The notes beneath the pieces are model-generated. The model searched no databases. It was not told the DNA's origin and was given only the letters and a program-made list of their open reading frames with translations. DNA of 60,543 nucleotides from a virus: the IMG/VR virus record IMGVR_UViG_3300046507_000399, positions 1 to 60,543 of that record, one strand, 5' to 3'. Position numbers and translations under genes: made by a program. Each line of letters begins with the position of its first letter. Within the stretch, counting starts at the first letter, position 1. Positions 14,891 to 22,315 of the stretch are shown here, one piece after another.

Positions 14891-15525
14891 CAGGCGGCCA
14901 TAGCCGGCTGGCTGAAGCGGCGAACCTTGTCGACCAGCTCGGCCAATTCTTCCTTGAAGATGCGGACTTCACGGGCGAGTTCGGCGATGTACAGCTCGTC
15001 GCGGTAGGCGCGAGCAATGGGCATCGGCATGTCGGGACAGAAGGGCGGCCAATCCACCCAGACCCGCTCGCTGATCCAGAGCTGACCCTGGCATTGAGCC
15101 TTGTGCTCGGCGGCGATCGTGTCGTCCCAGTTGGCCAGGACAGCGACCATCAGGTCGTCGCTCTTGGCCTTGAATTCGGCGATGCCATCATTGCCGACCA
15201 TGCGGTCAAGGCTGGCGCCGGCGCCGTGGTTCTTCATGAAGCCGACCCGCGTCAGCTCCTGGCCGGTCAGATAGGCGTACTGACGCGCCGCCGCTTCTTC
15301 CTGCTCATGCCCGCGCTTGGTGTCGTCGTTGGAGAAGCTCCGCATCGGGCGGCCGGTGATGATCTCCCCGGCCAGCTTGTGCATGTAGCTGTTGCGGGTC
15401 TTGCGGTCAGTGCCGTTCTTCGCCGGCGCCATCACGGCCTTGAACATCGAGGCCGTGGGGATGCCCATGCGGGCCTCTATCCATTCCGGCGAATTCTGTT
15501 CGCAGTTGATGATCTCGATTGCCAT
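14890..15525 (-). CDS. YqaJ/lambda-exonuclease family recombinase nuclease
   Basis: 211 aa from ATG 15525 (MAIEIINCEQNSPEW). Has the RecB-like nuclease order: 'RMGIPTAS', 'RGHEQEEAAARQYA', 'GASLDRMVG' (metal Asp), 'AEFKAK' (Glu-x-Lys) and 'AQCQGQLWIS'. Such enzymes resect double-stranded ends and hand single strands to an annealing protein; the ERF gene lies 2 bases upstream. Confidence 0.88.
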   Translation of the reverse strand: MAIEIINCEQNSPEWIEARMGIPTASMFKAVMAPAKNGTDRKTRNSYMHKLAGEIITGRPMRSFSNDDTKRGHEQEEAAARQYAYLTGQELTRVGFMKNHGAGASLDRMVGNDGIAEFKAKSDDLMVAVLANWDDTIAAEHKAQCQGQLWISERVWVDWPPFCPDMPMPIARAYRDELYIAELAREVRIFKEELAELVDKVRRFSQPAMAA

Positions 15526-15527
15526 GG

Positions 15528-16322
15528 TCAGGCAGCCTTTCGGTTCTGGACCAGCCACATGGCGTGGTCGAATTTGTCGGAGGGGATGGCGGCGAGGTCG
15601 CGGACGCCCAGGAACTCCAGCAGGGCCGGCTCATCCGCGCCGATGCGGTCGATCAGGTTCGCAATGGTGGTCAGCTGGCTGGCGCTGATCGGCCCAGCCG
15701 GCGGGGCGACGACGTTGCCGTCTCCGTCCTTCGCCACCGCGATGTTGAAGGCCAGGCACAGGAGGTAGCGCTGGGCATAGGTGAAGGCCGACGCGGCGGC
15801 GTGGATCAGGGTTTGGACCTGCTCGCCGTCTTCGACGCCGTCTGAGGGGAAGTCGGCGCGGTACGTCTCGCGATGACCATCGACGTGGGTCAGGACGATC
15901 ACCACGCGCTGGTGGCGCTGGAGGTCGCTCGGCTCGGTCGTGAAGCCAACCGTGAGGCCGGCCGCCGTGTAGATCGGGCGCAGGACAGCATCGAGCGCCG
16001 GGTAGGTGGCGTACTGGCTGTCGAAGTCGCTGTTGACGGCGTTGGCGCGGATCGCCGTCATGCTCGCCTGCACGGCGTTCATCGCCACGGTGTAGGCCCG
16101 GCGAGAGGCGTCGCTGATGGCCTCCCGATACATGTCCTGCATCAGGCGCATCTTCTCGGCCGACACCGACGGATCGATCAGACCCTTGGCCATGGCCGAA
16201 AGGATGGCGGGCGCGTCAGACTTCACCACGTGGAGCTTCGGCTTGACCGAAGAGGCTTTCACGCGGGCGGCGGGCGGCGCGGGCTCGGCGGCGAACTGGT
16301 CCAAGGCAGTGCTAGCCAGCAT
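15528..16322 (-). CDS. erf: ERF-family single-strand annealing protein
   Basis: 264 aa. The ERF core spans about residues 75-190: 'SQYATYPALDAVLRPIYTAA', 'HVDGHRETYRADFP' and 'AAASAFTYAQRYLLCLAFNI'. Promotes annealing of complementary single strands, as in P22 Erf. Paired with the YqaJ exonuclease and preceded by a coiled-coil partner (16312-17235). Confidence 0.88.
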   Translation of the reverse strand: MLASTALDQFAAEPAPPAARVKASSVKPKLHVVKSDAPAILSAMAKGLIDPSVSAEKMRLMQDMYREAISDASRRAYTVAMNAVQASMTAIRANAVNSDFDSQYATYPALDAVLRPIYTAAGLTVGFTTEPSDLQRHQRVVIVLTHVDGHRETYRADFPSDGVEDGEQVQTLIHAAASAFTYAQRYLLCLAFNIAVAKDGDGNVVAPPAGPISASQLTTIANLIDRIGADEPALLEFLGVRDLAAIPSDKFDHAMWLVQNRKAA

Positions 16323-17235
16323 GGCGGGTCTCCAAGGTGACGGTGAAATGGCGGATCTGGTTGCGGCCCAGCGCCAGGGCGACGCGGCGCGCCGTCGGCT
16401 CGTCCAGGCCGCACACCGACATCAGGTCTTCCTTGGCGCGGCCGAGGATGATGAGGGTCTGATCGTCGCTCGCGGGCGCGGCGGGCGTCGGAGGCGGGGC
16501 CGAGGTGGAGGCCGGCGGCGCGGACGGCGCGAAGGTCGCATAGGCGCCGACCGTCGAGGCGGGCGCGGGCTGGTCGCTTTCAGCACTGGGCGCCGCAACG
16601 GCCTGGGAGGCGCGGAAGGCGGCGAGGTCCGTCGCGTCCCGTTCCTTCTGCTTCGCCTCGGCGATGGCCGTGGTCAGCGCCGCGATAGCGATGGCGCGGA
16701 GGCGTTCGCAGGCGTCGCGGTGCTCGGCCTCGAACTCGTTCGGCAGCAGGTAGGCGCGAACCGCCTCCAGCCGGGCCGTCAGGGTCTCGCCGGTGTCGGC
16801 GCCCAGAACGACGGGGGCGTTCTGCAGGTAGTCGAACGCCGCCTTGGCGCGGGCCTGCTTCGCGCTCTCCTCCGTTTCCCAGTCGGTCAGGGGCTTCTTG
16901 GCTCGGATGGCCAGGGCCTCGAAGCGCTCCTCGGCGGCGCTGCGGGCCTCGTTGACCGCCTTGGTCTTCTTGCGCCAGTCTTCGGTCAGGGCCTTGCCGG
17001 CCGCGACGATCGCCGTCTTGCGCTTGGTGAACCTGAAGGCGAACGAGGTGATCGCATCGCGGCCCTTCTGGGTCGTGACGTCAGCGACATAGGCGTCAAC
17101 CTCGGCGAGAGACGCGGCATAGAGGGCCGCGCCCTTCTCCGGGTCGGTCAGGACGATTTCGGGCTTGGCCTCGAACAGGGCCAGGATGTCGACGCCGGCC
17201 TCGGCCGACGCGTCGATGGGGGTGACGGCGTTCAT
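16312..17235 (-). CDS. coiled-coil recombination-operon protein
   Basis: 307 aa from ATG 17235 (MNAVTPIDASAEAGVDIL). Helical, Ala/Lys/Glu rich over residues 60-200, then a Pro/Ala-rich linker (about 210-260) and a small C-terminal domain ending 'RRVALALGRNQIRHFTV'. Proteins of this type sit upstream of ERF or RecT in many phages; the function is not known to me. Overlaps erf by 11 bases. Confidence 0.65.
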   Translation of the reverse strand: MNAVTPIDASAEAGVDILALFEAKPEIVLTDPEKGAALYAASLAEVDAYVADVTTQKGRDAITSFAFRFTKRKTAIVAAGKALTEDWRKKTKAVNEARSAAEERFEALAIRAKKPLTDWETEESAKQARAKAAFDYLQNAPVVLGADTGETLTARLEAVRAYLLPNEFEAEHRDACERLRAIAIAALTTAIAEAKQKERDATDLAAFRASQAVAAPSAESDQPAPASTVGAYATFAPSAPPASTSAPPPTPAAPASDDQTLIILGRAKEDLMSVCGLDEPTARRVALALGRNQIRHFTVTLETRHAG

Positions 17236-17390
17236 CGGAATTCTCCGGGTTCGGAATTGTTGTCGTTCCACGGGTCTCGGCCTTGGAAGGCGAGGGCGAT
17301 CATCCCGGCAATGGTCAGGACCAGCGCTGCGAACCACACGACCACGACCAGGGCGGACGACTTGGCGATCAGGAGGGCGAGGGCGGTCAC
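17232..17390 (-). CDS. 52-aa two-segment membrane protein
   Basis: GTG 17390 overlaps the upstream stop (GTGA), and its own stop overlaps the next ATG. Reads MTALALLIAKSSALVVVVWF and so on: one long or two short hydrophobic stretches (residues 2-36), then a polar tail ending PGEFR. Confidence 0.55.
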   Translation of the reverse strand: MTALALLIAKSSALVVVVWFAALVLTIAGMIALAFQGRDPWNDNNSEPGEFR

Positions 17391-17590
17391 GGACGGAAGC
17401 CCTTGGCTTGACGCGCAGCCTTCATCTTCCGGCGCACATCAGCGGCGCGGACGGCTTCTCGGTCGGCCGGGGTGGGGGTGAAGTAGTCGAGCGGGTCGCG
17501 GGCCAGCATCGGTTGCGACGTGACGGACTTCGCCAGCACATCGCCCACCAGCTCGGAAATCTCGGCGAGGTTCAGAGGTTCGCGGATCAC
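17387..17590 (-). CDS. hypothetical 67-aa protein
   Basis: Starts MIREPLNLAEISELVGDVLA; ends in a basic helix (RRKMKAARQAKGFRP). Coupled by 4-base overlaps on both sides. Confidence 0.6.
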   Translation of the reverse strand: MIREPLNLAEISELVGDVLAKSVTSQPMLARDPLDYFTPTPADREAVRAADVRRKMKAARQAKGFRP

Positions 17591-17835
17591 GCCGTCACCG
17601 CCTGGCCCATAGCAGGCACGCCGAGGTGATCCGGCTTCGGTGCCGGCGGCCGGTACACCCGGCGCGTGGTCGTGGTGACCGAGACCTCTAAGACCTCAAT
17701 CCCGTCTTGGCGCTCCGCGGCTTCGCGGGCGCGCTTGCGGGCGATGTCCCGGTGCGGGGTGGACAGCAGCACCATCCCCGCACGAGTGACGACGTGAAAA
17801 TCCACGGCTGCTGTCGTATGAAACCTGGGGGCCAT
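17587..17835 (-). CDS. hypothetical 82-aa protein
   Basis: Starts MAPRFHTTAAVDFHVVTRAG; beta-strand-rich N-terminal half, basic helix (HRDIARKRAREAAERQ), Pro-rich C-terminus. No recognised family. Confidence 0.55.
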   Translation of the reverse strand: MAPRFHTTAAVDFHVVTRAGMVLLSTPHRDIARKRAREAAERQDGIEVLEVSVTTTTRRVYRPPAPKPDHLGVPAMGQAVTA

Positions 17836-17837
17836 GG

Positions 17838-18302
17838 TCAGGCCGCCTCGGCGTTAGCAGCGGCGCCGTGGGTGACGATCTCGAACGGACCTTTGCCGGC
17901 CATCTCGTTCGCGACGTCGCAGGCCCGCGCTCCGAGGCGATCGATCTCGTCCTGGCTGAAGTCCTGGCCACGAAGGGCGGCGTCGGAGCACGAGCCGAGG
18001 TCCATCGTCGTCGAGATGATCGCCAGCGCCATCCGACGAATGGCGTCGGTGGTGTAGGTATTCTGGTGTTCGTCCCAGACAGCTTCGAGCTTGGTCAGCG
18101 CCTCACGGAAGTCGCGACCGTCGCTGTGCAGCCGACCGCCACCAGTGCCAACGCCCGTGGGGTAGATGACCGCGACGACATTGGCCCGCTGGAAGCTTCC
18201 AACCGAGACGGTGACGTCGACGTAGGCTTTCGCGCCCACTCGATCCCTAAGGCGCCCAAGCTCGGCGCGGATCTCGTCGATCGTGTAATCAGGCTGAGAC
18301 AT
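17838..18302 (-). CDS. hypothetical 154-aa protein
   Basis: Start ATG 18302 (MSQPDYTIDEIRAELGRLRD). Compact alpha/beta appearance with 'AYVDVTVSVGSFQRANVVAV' and 'REALTKLEAVWDEH'. No recognised domain. Confidence 0.6.
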   Translation of the reverse strand: MSQPDYTIDEIRAELGRLRDRVGAKAYVDVTVSVGSFQRANVVAVIYPTGVGTGGGRLHSDGRDFREALTKLEAVWDEHQNTYTTDAIRRMALAIISTTMDLGSCSDAALRGQDFSQDEIDRLGARACDVANEMAGKGPFEIVTHGAAANAEAA

Positions 18303-18324
18303 GGGTTCCCCCTTTAGTGAAAGG

Positions 18325-18594
18325 TCAGGCCCGAAGGCGCTGGGTGGGTTGGGTGGAGACCGCACGAAGCGCGGCCCTCGACTGGTTCACGGCGGCCACT
18401 GAGGCGCGGACCAACTGCATGTGGATCGCGTCCAGCATGTTGAGGGTCGGGACGTCCTCGGTCTGGCGGCCAAAGTTGGTCAGGAGGGCCTTGACCTCCG
18501 AGCGCTGGGCCGGGGTGATCGGCCTGTTCTCGAACAGCACTTGGCCGTTACGGGCCGTGAAGGCGGCTGGGGTGAAGAGGGGGGCGGCGGTCAT
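18325..18594 (-). CDS. hypothetical 89-aa protein
   Basis: Starts MTAAPLFTPAAFTARNGQVL; helical C-terminal half. ATGA overlap with the upstream gene. Confidence 0.6.
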   Translation of the reverse strand: MTAAPLFTPAAFTARNGQVLFENRPITPAQRSEVKALLTNFGRQTEDVPTLNMLDAIHMQLVRASVAAVNQSRAALRAVSTQPTQRLRA

Positions 18595-19073
18595 TGCGCG
18601 CCCTCCGCACCAAGATTATGGACTTCGACCGGCTGTTCGACGAAGCGACCGTCGGGTGCGACGCAGTAGATGGGAAGGCCGCCCAAGAGGGGCGCGTCCC
18701 ATTTCGCGTGAGCGCCGTCGCGGAAGGGGCTGTCGAAGTACAGCTTGCCGCTGTCATGGCTACCGATGCACGGCGTTGTTCCGTTCTTGCCGCGCAGAGT
18801 TGGCGACTTCATCGCAACGACCAGTTCTTCGACTGAGCCGACCTCCTCGCCGTCCTTCCAGACTTCGCGCCGGCAGTCGTGCTCTCTCAAGGGCAACACG
18901 AGCTCGTAGTGGCAAAGCCAGACCGGCTCGCCCTTGCCGAAAAAGATGTCGCGTTCCGCGAGGCCATCTTCCCAGCGCAGTTGCAGGCGAGGGGTGAGCG
19001 GAACCGTCGCACCCAAGCCGGCCTCGTCCCGCGAACCGCTGGGCAACTCCGGGAGGTCCACAAATTCAGTCAT
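18591..19073 (-). CDS. hypothetical 160-aa protein
   Basis: Start ATG 19073 (MTEFVDLPELPSGSRDEAGL), which carries the second copy of the 49-bp dispersed repeat (18993-19041). The rest is beta-rich with several Trp/Cys residues (PVWLCHYELVLPLREHDC). No recognised family. Confidence 0.6.
   Translation of the reverse strand: MTEFVDLPELPSGSRDEAGLGATVPLTPRLQLRWEDGLAERDIFFGKGEPVWLCHYELVLPLREHDCRREVWKDGEEVGSVEELVVAMKSPTLRGKNGTTPCIGSHDSGKLYFDSPFRDGAHAKWDAPLLGGLPIYCVAPDGRFVEQPVEVHNLGAEGAQ
18993..19041. repeat. 49-bp dispersed repeat, copy 2
   Basis: Same orientation as copy 1 at 13246-13294, about 88% identical, also coding. Confidence 0.6.
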
Positions 19074-19156
19074 CAGATCCCCCACAAGAAGGCGCTGACC
19101 GACCCAATGAAGGTCGCGGCCAGGGTGAATTGGAAGGTGAGGCGGAGGGCGCGCAT
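19073..19156 (-). CDS. 27-aa membrane peptide
   Basis: Reads MRALRLTFQFTLAATFIGSV then SAFLWGI: a basic start and one hydrophobic helix. ATG 19156 overlaps the upstream stop and its stop overlaps the next ATG (TGATG), the same coupling used across the operon. Too short for most gene finders. Confidence 0.5.
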   Translation of the reverse strand: MRALRLTFQFTLAATFIGSVSAFLWGI

Positions 19157-19425
19157 CAGGCAGCCCTCGGAATGTCGCCCGACGCCCGGCGCCAGCTTCT
19201 GGCGGCGTTGCGCGCATCGATCAGTTGGGCGTTGCGGTCGCCGACGTTGGCCCAGGCAAGACGATCACCCGCCGCATGGGCGGCTAGGGTCTCGTCCATC
19301 ATCACGTCCAGAAGGTCCGCGATGGTCGGCTCGGTCAGAGCGATCGGGGCGCAGCCGGGGACGCGCATCAGCACGTCGCCACCGCAGCTCCAGAAGGTCA
19401 GAGGGGCGCGGGTGATCGTGGTCAT
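19156..19425 (-). CDS. hypothetical 89-aa protein
   Basis: Starts MTTITRAPLTFWSCGGDVLM; helical C-terminus with 'DRNAQLIDARNAARSWRRAS'. No recognised family. Confidence 0.6.
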   Translation of the reverse strand: MTTITRAPLTFWSCGGDVLMRVPGCAPIALTEPTIADLLDVMMDETLAAHAAGDRLAWANVGDRNAQLIDARNAARSWRRASGDIPRAA

Positions 19426-19427
19426 GA

Positions 19428-19667
19428 TCAGGCCTCCGCCTTGAGGCGCGCCATCGTCTCGGCGACCTGCTTACGGTCGAGCCAGAGGACGAGGCCAAGC
19501 CTTTCGGTGCCTTCGAGGTTGACTGGCTGCTCGGTGCCGAAGGTGATCTTGCTGCCCTTCTCGGCGCTCCAATTGGCGCTGAGCAGGCTCTGATCCAGGC
19601 TCTGGAAGGCGATGCCATCGTCGCCAATGGCGCAGAGCAGAGCGGTCATGCTGATGGGCTTGCTCAT
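19428..19667 (-). CDS. hypothetical 79-aa protein
   Basis: Starts MSKPISMTALLCAIGDDGIA; predicted mixed alpha/beta, ends 'LVLWLDRKQVAETMARLKAE'. Two bases from the next gene. Confidence 0.6.
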   Translation of the reverse strand: MSKPISMTALLCAIGDDGIAFQSLDQSLLSANWSAEKGSKITFGTEQPVNLEGTERLGLVLWLDRKQVAETMARLKAEA

Positions 19668-19672
19668 GGCCT

Positions 19673-19993
19673 CTACTCCGCCGCCATGGCGTAGGCCGGA
19701 GCCGCGCCGCCGTTCTTCAGGGCGGCGCGGGCAGCTTCTTCAGCGGCCAGCAGGTTCGCCAGCTGGGCGGCGTCGTCGCCCACCACACCCGCCGGAACCG
19801 TCCGGCGATCCATCACCAGCGCCATCTGCTGCTCACGCGTCAGGCGGAGCGCGAAGGCATCCGTCTTGGTGCAGGCGACCTTGAAGCGGGTCTCGGCGCG
19901 CTGGGCCGGGGTCGGCTCCAGCAGCTTCGCCAGGGCGGCCCGCTCGGCGGGGATCCGTATGTCGAAGGCGAGGACTGAGTTGGTGGTGCGCAC
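19673..19993 (-). CDS. hypothetical 106-aa protein, first gene of the leftward early operon
   Basis: I place the start at GTG 19993 (MRTTNSVLAFDIRIP), which has CGGGAG 7 bases upstream and lies downstream of the PL promoter; the longer frame to 20038 would begin before the expected transcription start. Helical, Ala rich. As the first gene from a repressor-controlled promoter it should be among the earliest made after infection. No recognised family. Confidence 0.6.
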   Translation of the reverse strand: MRTTNSVLAFDIRIPAERAALAKLLEPTPAQRAETRFKVACTKTDAFALRLTREQQMALVMDRRTVPAGVVGDDAAQLANLLAAEEAARAALKNGGAAPAYAMAAE

Positions 19994-20019
19994 TGGGCGG
20001 CTCCCGTTCGGTGACGAGA

Positions 20020-20078
20020 GAATATGTCTCACAGGCATAAACGGTGGTCAATGGAAAAATGCCACGGGGACATATTTC
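20020..20078. promoter_or_regulatory. early leftward promoter (PL) with repressor operators
   Basis: Minus-strand promoter: TTGACC (complement of 20046-20051), 17 bases, GACATA (complement of 20023-20028). Operator 1 is GAGACATATTCTC (20018-20030, imperfect palindrome) lying on the -10; operator 2 is GACATATTTC (20069-20078). The same GACATATTC motif occurs three times in the cI-cro interval (22661-22704), so one repressor should control both regions. Operator 2 may also cover a plus-strand promoter for the Rha gene. Confidence 0.65.
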
Positions 20079-20104
20079 TAACGCTGCGCTATCCTCCGCC
20101 CAGC

Positions 20105-20128
20105 AAAAAGCCCTCCGCAGGGGAGGGC
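20105..20128 (-). terminator. rho-independent terminator on the minus strand
   Basis: On the minus strand: GCCCTCC-cctgc-GGAGGGC followed by TTTTT (plus coordinates 20128 to 20105). It would stop minus-strand transcription from the immunity region before PL, insulating the lysogenic operon from the early operon. Confidence 0.6.
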
Positions 20129-20147
20129 GAACTTTGGGCGTCGCTCT

Positions 20148-20165
20148 TTGTCCACAGCTTGTGGA
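20148..20165. promoter_or_regulatory. inverted pair of DnaA-box-like sites
   Basis: TTGTCCACA (20148-20156) followed by an inverted partner, forming TCCACA-gct-TGTGGA (20151-20165). One mismatch from the DnaA consensus TTATCCACA. Lies in the Rha leader; the phage also encodes a DnaA domain IV protein (29664-30161). Confidence 0.4.
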
Positions 20166-20284
20166 TGGGCTGTGTCTGTTCTCTCACGGGGGCTTTTCCC
20201 CGGAACGCTTTTCGATAAGACCGAATGAAAGGCCCTGGTCGCGCGACGCGACGAGCCAAGCATTCCCGAAAGGGATCTCGCGGC

Positions 20285-20369
20285 GGTCCTACCCGCGAGG
20301 TCACCCCGACGCGGCTGAGTTTCGACAGCCGGCCGCGTCGGGGTGGTGTCTCACCCGGCGCGTAGGACC
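20285..20369 (+). promoter_or_regulatory. structured leader hairpins before the Rha gene
   Basis: Outer stem GGTCCTAC (20285-20292) with GTAGGACC (20362-20369), enclosing a perfect 13-bp stem ACCCCGACGCGGC (20303-20315) with GCCGCGTCGGGGT (20332-20344). The ribosome-binding site AGGAG begins 11 bases after it. No T tract, so it is more likely an mRNA control element, processing site or protein-binding site than a terminator. Confidence 0.5.
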
Positions 20370-20391
20370 CGCCGGAAGACAGGAGCAGCCC

Positions 20392-21141
20392 ATGACGGCG
20401 CCCCAAGTCCAAGTCAACAGCCTTATCGTCGCCGACGCCAGCGGCGATCCCTCTATGACCAGCCGCGAGATCGCTGATCTGGTCGAAAGCCGCCACGACA
20501 AGGTCAAGCAATCGATCGATCGCTTGATCGAGCGCGGCGTGATCGTCCAGCCCCCAATGGGGGACGAACCCCTGACCGACGCAATGGGCCGTCCGCGCTC
20601 CGAACGCATCTATCGGCTCTGCAAGCGCGATAGCTACGTCGTGGTGGCGCAACTCTCGCCGGAGTTCACCGCGCGACTGGTCGATCGGTGGGAGCAGCTA
20701 GAGCGCCAAGTCCGCCAACCGGTCGACCTGATGAAGGCGCTCGACGACCCGGCCTTCCTGCGTCAGGCGCTCTCGCACAAGAACGAAGAGGTCGCCACGC
20801 TTCGGGCGATCAACGACGAGCTGGCGCCCAAAGCGCTAGCGCTCGACCGAATTGCCACGGCTGGCGGATCGATGTGCGTCACCGACGCGGCCAAGACGAT
20901 GCAGGTTCAGCCGAAGGCGCTGTTCCAGTTCCTCCGCTCGCACCGCTGGGTCTACACGCGGGCCGGCGGCAACGAGCTTATCGCCTTCCAGGATAAACTC
21001 GTTCAGGGCCTGCTGGAGCATAAGACCACGACCGTCACCAGGTCGGACGGCTCCGAGAAAGTTACGACCCAGGTCCGGGTCACGCCCAAGGGCCTGACAC
21101 GCTTGGTCAAGGAACTTGAACCGGTCGCTCGCGCGGCCTAG
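20392..21141 (+). CDS. Rha-family / KilAC (ANT) antirepressor-type regulator
   Basis: 249 aa from ATG 20392 (MTAPQVQVNSLIV) with AGGAG upstream; the longer open frame upstream is leader. Residues 15-95 match Phage_pRha: 'MTSREIADLVESRHDKVKQS' and 'SERIYRLCKRDSY'. Residues 135-245 match the KilAC/ANT domain: 'LAPKALALDRIATAGGSM', 'QPKALFQFLRSHRWVY', 'QVRVTPKGLTRLVKEL'. Such proteins act as antirepressors or lytic-switch regulators. The CI-like repressor here lacks a self-cleaving domain, so this protein is a good candidate inducer. Confidence 0.85.
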   Translation: MTAPQVQVNSLIVADASGDPSMTSREIADLVESRHDKVKQSIDRLIERGVIVQPPMGDEPLTDAMGRPRSERIYRLCKRDSYVVVAQLSPEFTARLVDRWEQLERQVRQPVDLMKALDDPAFLRQALSHKNEEVATLRAINDELAPKALALDRIATAGGSMCVTDAAKTMQVQPKALFQFLRSHRWVYTRAGGNELIAFQDKLVQGLLEHKTTTVTRSDGSEKVTTQVRVTPKGLTRLVKELEPVARAA

Positions 21142-21206
21142 CGACTGAAGGGCGGACGGACCCAACATCCGCGAGCCCGTCATTCACCCCTCCGGGGGTA
21201 AGGGGA

Positions 21207-21992
21207 TCAACTGGCCCAGCAGTCAGCCAGCCAGACGGGTTCGGGAGCCTGAAGGGACTGCAGTATGTACGATCTAACCTTTTCGGGGGCGGCTTCGAAC
21301 GGCAGCAATTTTCCGCCATCAACAATCCCGCGCAAGTTGACGGTTCCACCTGCGAGGAAATAAGCGAAGCGCGGCCTCTCTTGCCGGTAGGGATGGTTTG
21401 ATCCGCTCAATACTACGTCGTTGAGGCGCGCCTGGTTATTGAGAATATATGCCGGCTCGAAGTCCCACCACGGAGGACAGGAAGGGCGAGCGTTGATTTT
21501 CTTAGCCGGAGACCCGGCCCATATCTCAAATGAGGGGACGTCTTTGGTGACAATGCTCCCCGCTCCCAGCACGGCCCCGTCGCCGATCGACCGGCCGGAT
21601 AGCACGTGAACGCCGGCGGAGAGCACGACGCCATTTCCAATGCTGAATGGCATTTGTCGCGCCAGCGCCTTATCCCCGTTTTCGCGCGTGAACGTCGGCA
21701 TGGATGCGAAAGTGATGTTGACGGGCCGGCCGTTATCATGATCGCCGTGGACGAGGATCTTTGCCGTGGCGTGCATCTCGACGAAGCGGCCGATGCTGCC
21801 CAAGTAGCCGGTGACTGTGCCGGGGATCTGCGTCAGACATTCGATATAGGGTAGCGACCCGGCCCCGACGTCGATCCATGCATTTTCATTCACGTACCAG
21901 CGTGTGTCGTAGTGCCCCAGCATGGTGATCATACGCAGGAACAGATTTGGGTCAGCGGGAAGCGTGATGGTCTTCGGCTCGTACCAGTTCAT
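21207..21992 (-). CDS. hexapeptide-repeat (LbH) acetyltransferase, lysogenic copy
   Basis: 261 aa, cytoplasmic. The left-handed beta-helix signature is clear: 'FSIGNGVVLSAGVHVLSGRS', 'IGDGAVLGAGSIVTKDVPSF', then 'EIWAGSPAKKI', as in CAT/NodL-type O-acetyltransferases using acetyl-CoA. N-terminus 'WYEPKTITLPADPN', C-terminus 'PVWLADCWAS'. It is a full-length paralogue of 54166-54948 (shared 'FSIGNGVVLSAGVHVL' and 'WLADCW' ends). It lies downstream of cI and the DUF4177 gene on the same strand, so it is probably made in the lysogen. Substrate unknown; a surface polysaccharide is likely. Confidence 0.85.
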   Translation of the reverse strand: MNWYEPKTITLPADPNLFLRMITMLGHYDTRWYVNENAWIDVGAGSLPYIECLTQIPGTVTGYLGSIGRFVEMHATAKILVHGDHDNGRPVNITFASMPTFTRENGDKALARQMPFSIGNGVVLSAGVHVLSGRSIGDGAVLGAGSIVTKDVPSFEIWAGSPAKKINARPSCPPWWDFEPAYILNNQARLNDVVLSGSNHPYRQERPRFAYFLAGGTVNLRGIVDGGKLLPFEAAPEKVRSYILQSLQAPEPVWLADCWAS

Positions 21993-22058
21993 TCGAAATG
22001 ATCGCTCGCAAGGCCGTCAATAATGGCGCCGGCCGAGATCTAGTGCCGCCCACTTTCC

Positions 22059-22075
22059 AGCCGCTAGGCGGCGCT
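22059..22075. repeat. 17-bp hairpin repeat flanking the DUF4177 gene, copy 1
   Basis: AGCCGCTAGGCGGCGCT, self-complementary, overlapping the stop of the DUF4177 gene. Copy 2 (one mismatch) is at 22299-22315, just upstream of the same gene. Confidence 0.55.
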
Positions 22076-22288
22076 CGGTTTCAGGCGACGGCGCATGTAG
22101 CCATAGTGCATGGTGCCGGCCATGCAGCCATTGACAAGATCCCAGCCTTCGGCGGCGCGCTCATTCAACAACTTGTCGAAGCCTGGCGCGCCAATCATAA
22201 CGATGGTCCGGTATTCGTACTCCTGAGCATAGGAAGCGTTCCGACTGTCCTGATCAGCGTAGAGATCGGCGTTCTTCGAACCAAACAT
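22064..22288 (-). CDS. DUF4177-like small protein
   Basis: 74 aa, start with TAGGAGGGG upstream. 'YEYRTIVMIG', 'FDKLLNERAAEGWDLVNGC' and 'HYGYMRRRL' fit DUF4177, short phage/bacterial proteins of unknown role. It lies between cI and the acetyltransferase on the same strand and is bracketed by near-identical 17-bp hairpins, suggesting an inserted cassette. Confidence 0.65.
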   Translation of the reverse strand: MFGSKNADLYADQDSRNASYAQEYEYRTIVMIGAPGFDKLLNERAAEGWDLVNGCMAGTMHYGYMRRRLKPSAA

Positions 22289-22298
22289 TTCCCCTCCT

Positions 22299-22315
22299 AG
22301 CCGCTAAGCGGCGCT
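22299..22315. repeat. 17-bp hairpin repeat flanking the DUF4177 gene, copy 2
   Basis: AGCCGCTAAGCGGCGCT; overlaps the last bases of the cI gene. One difference from copy 1 at 22059-22075. May act as a weak terminator or mRNA-end stabiliser after cI. Confidence 0.55.
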
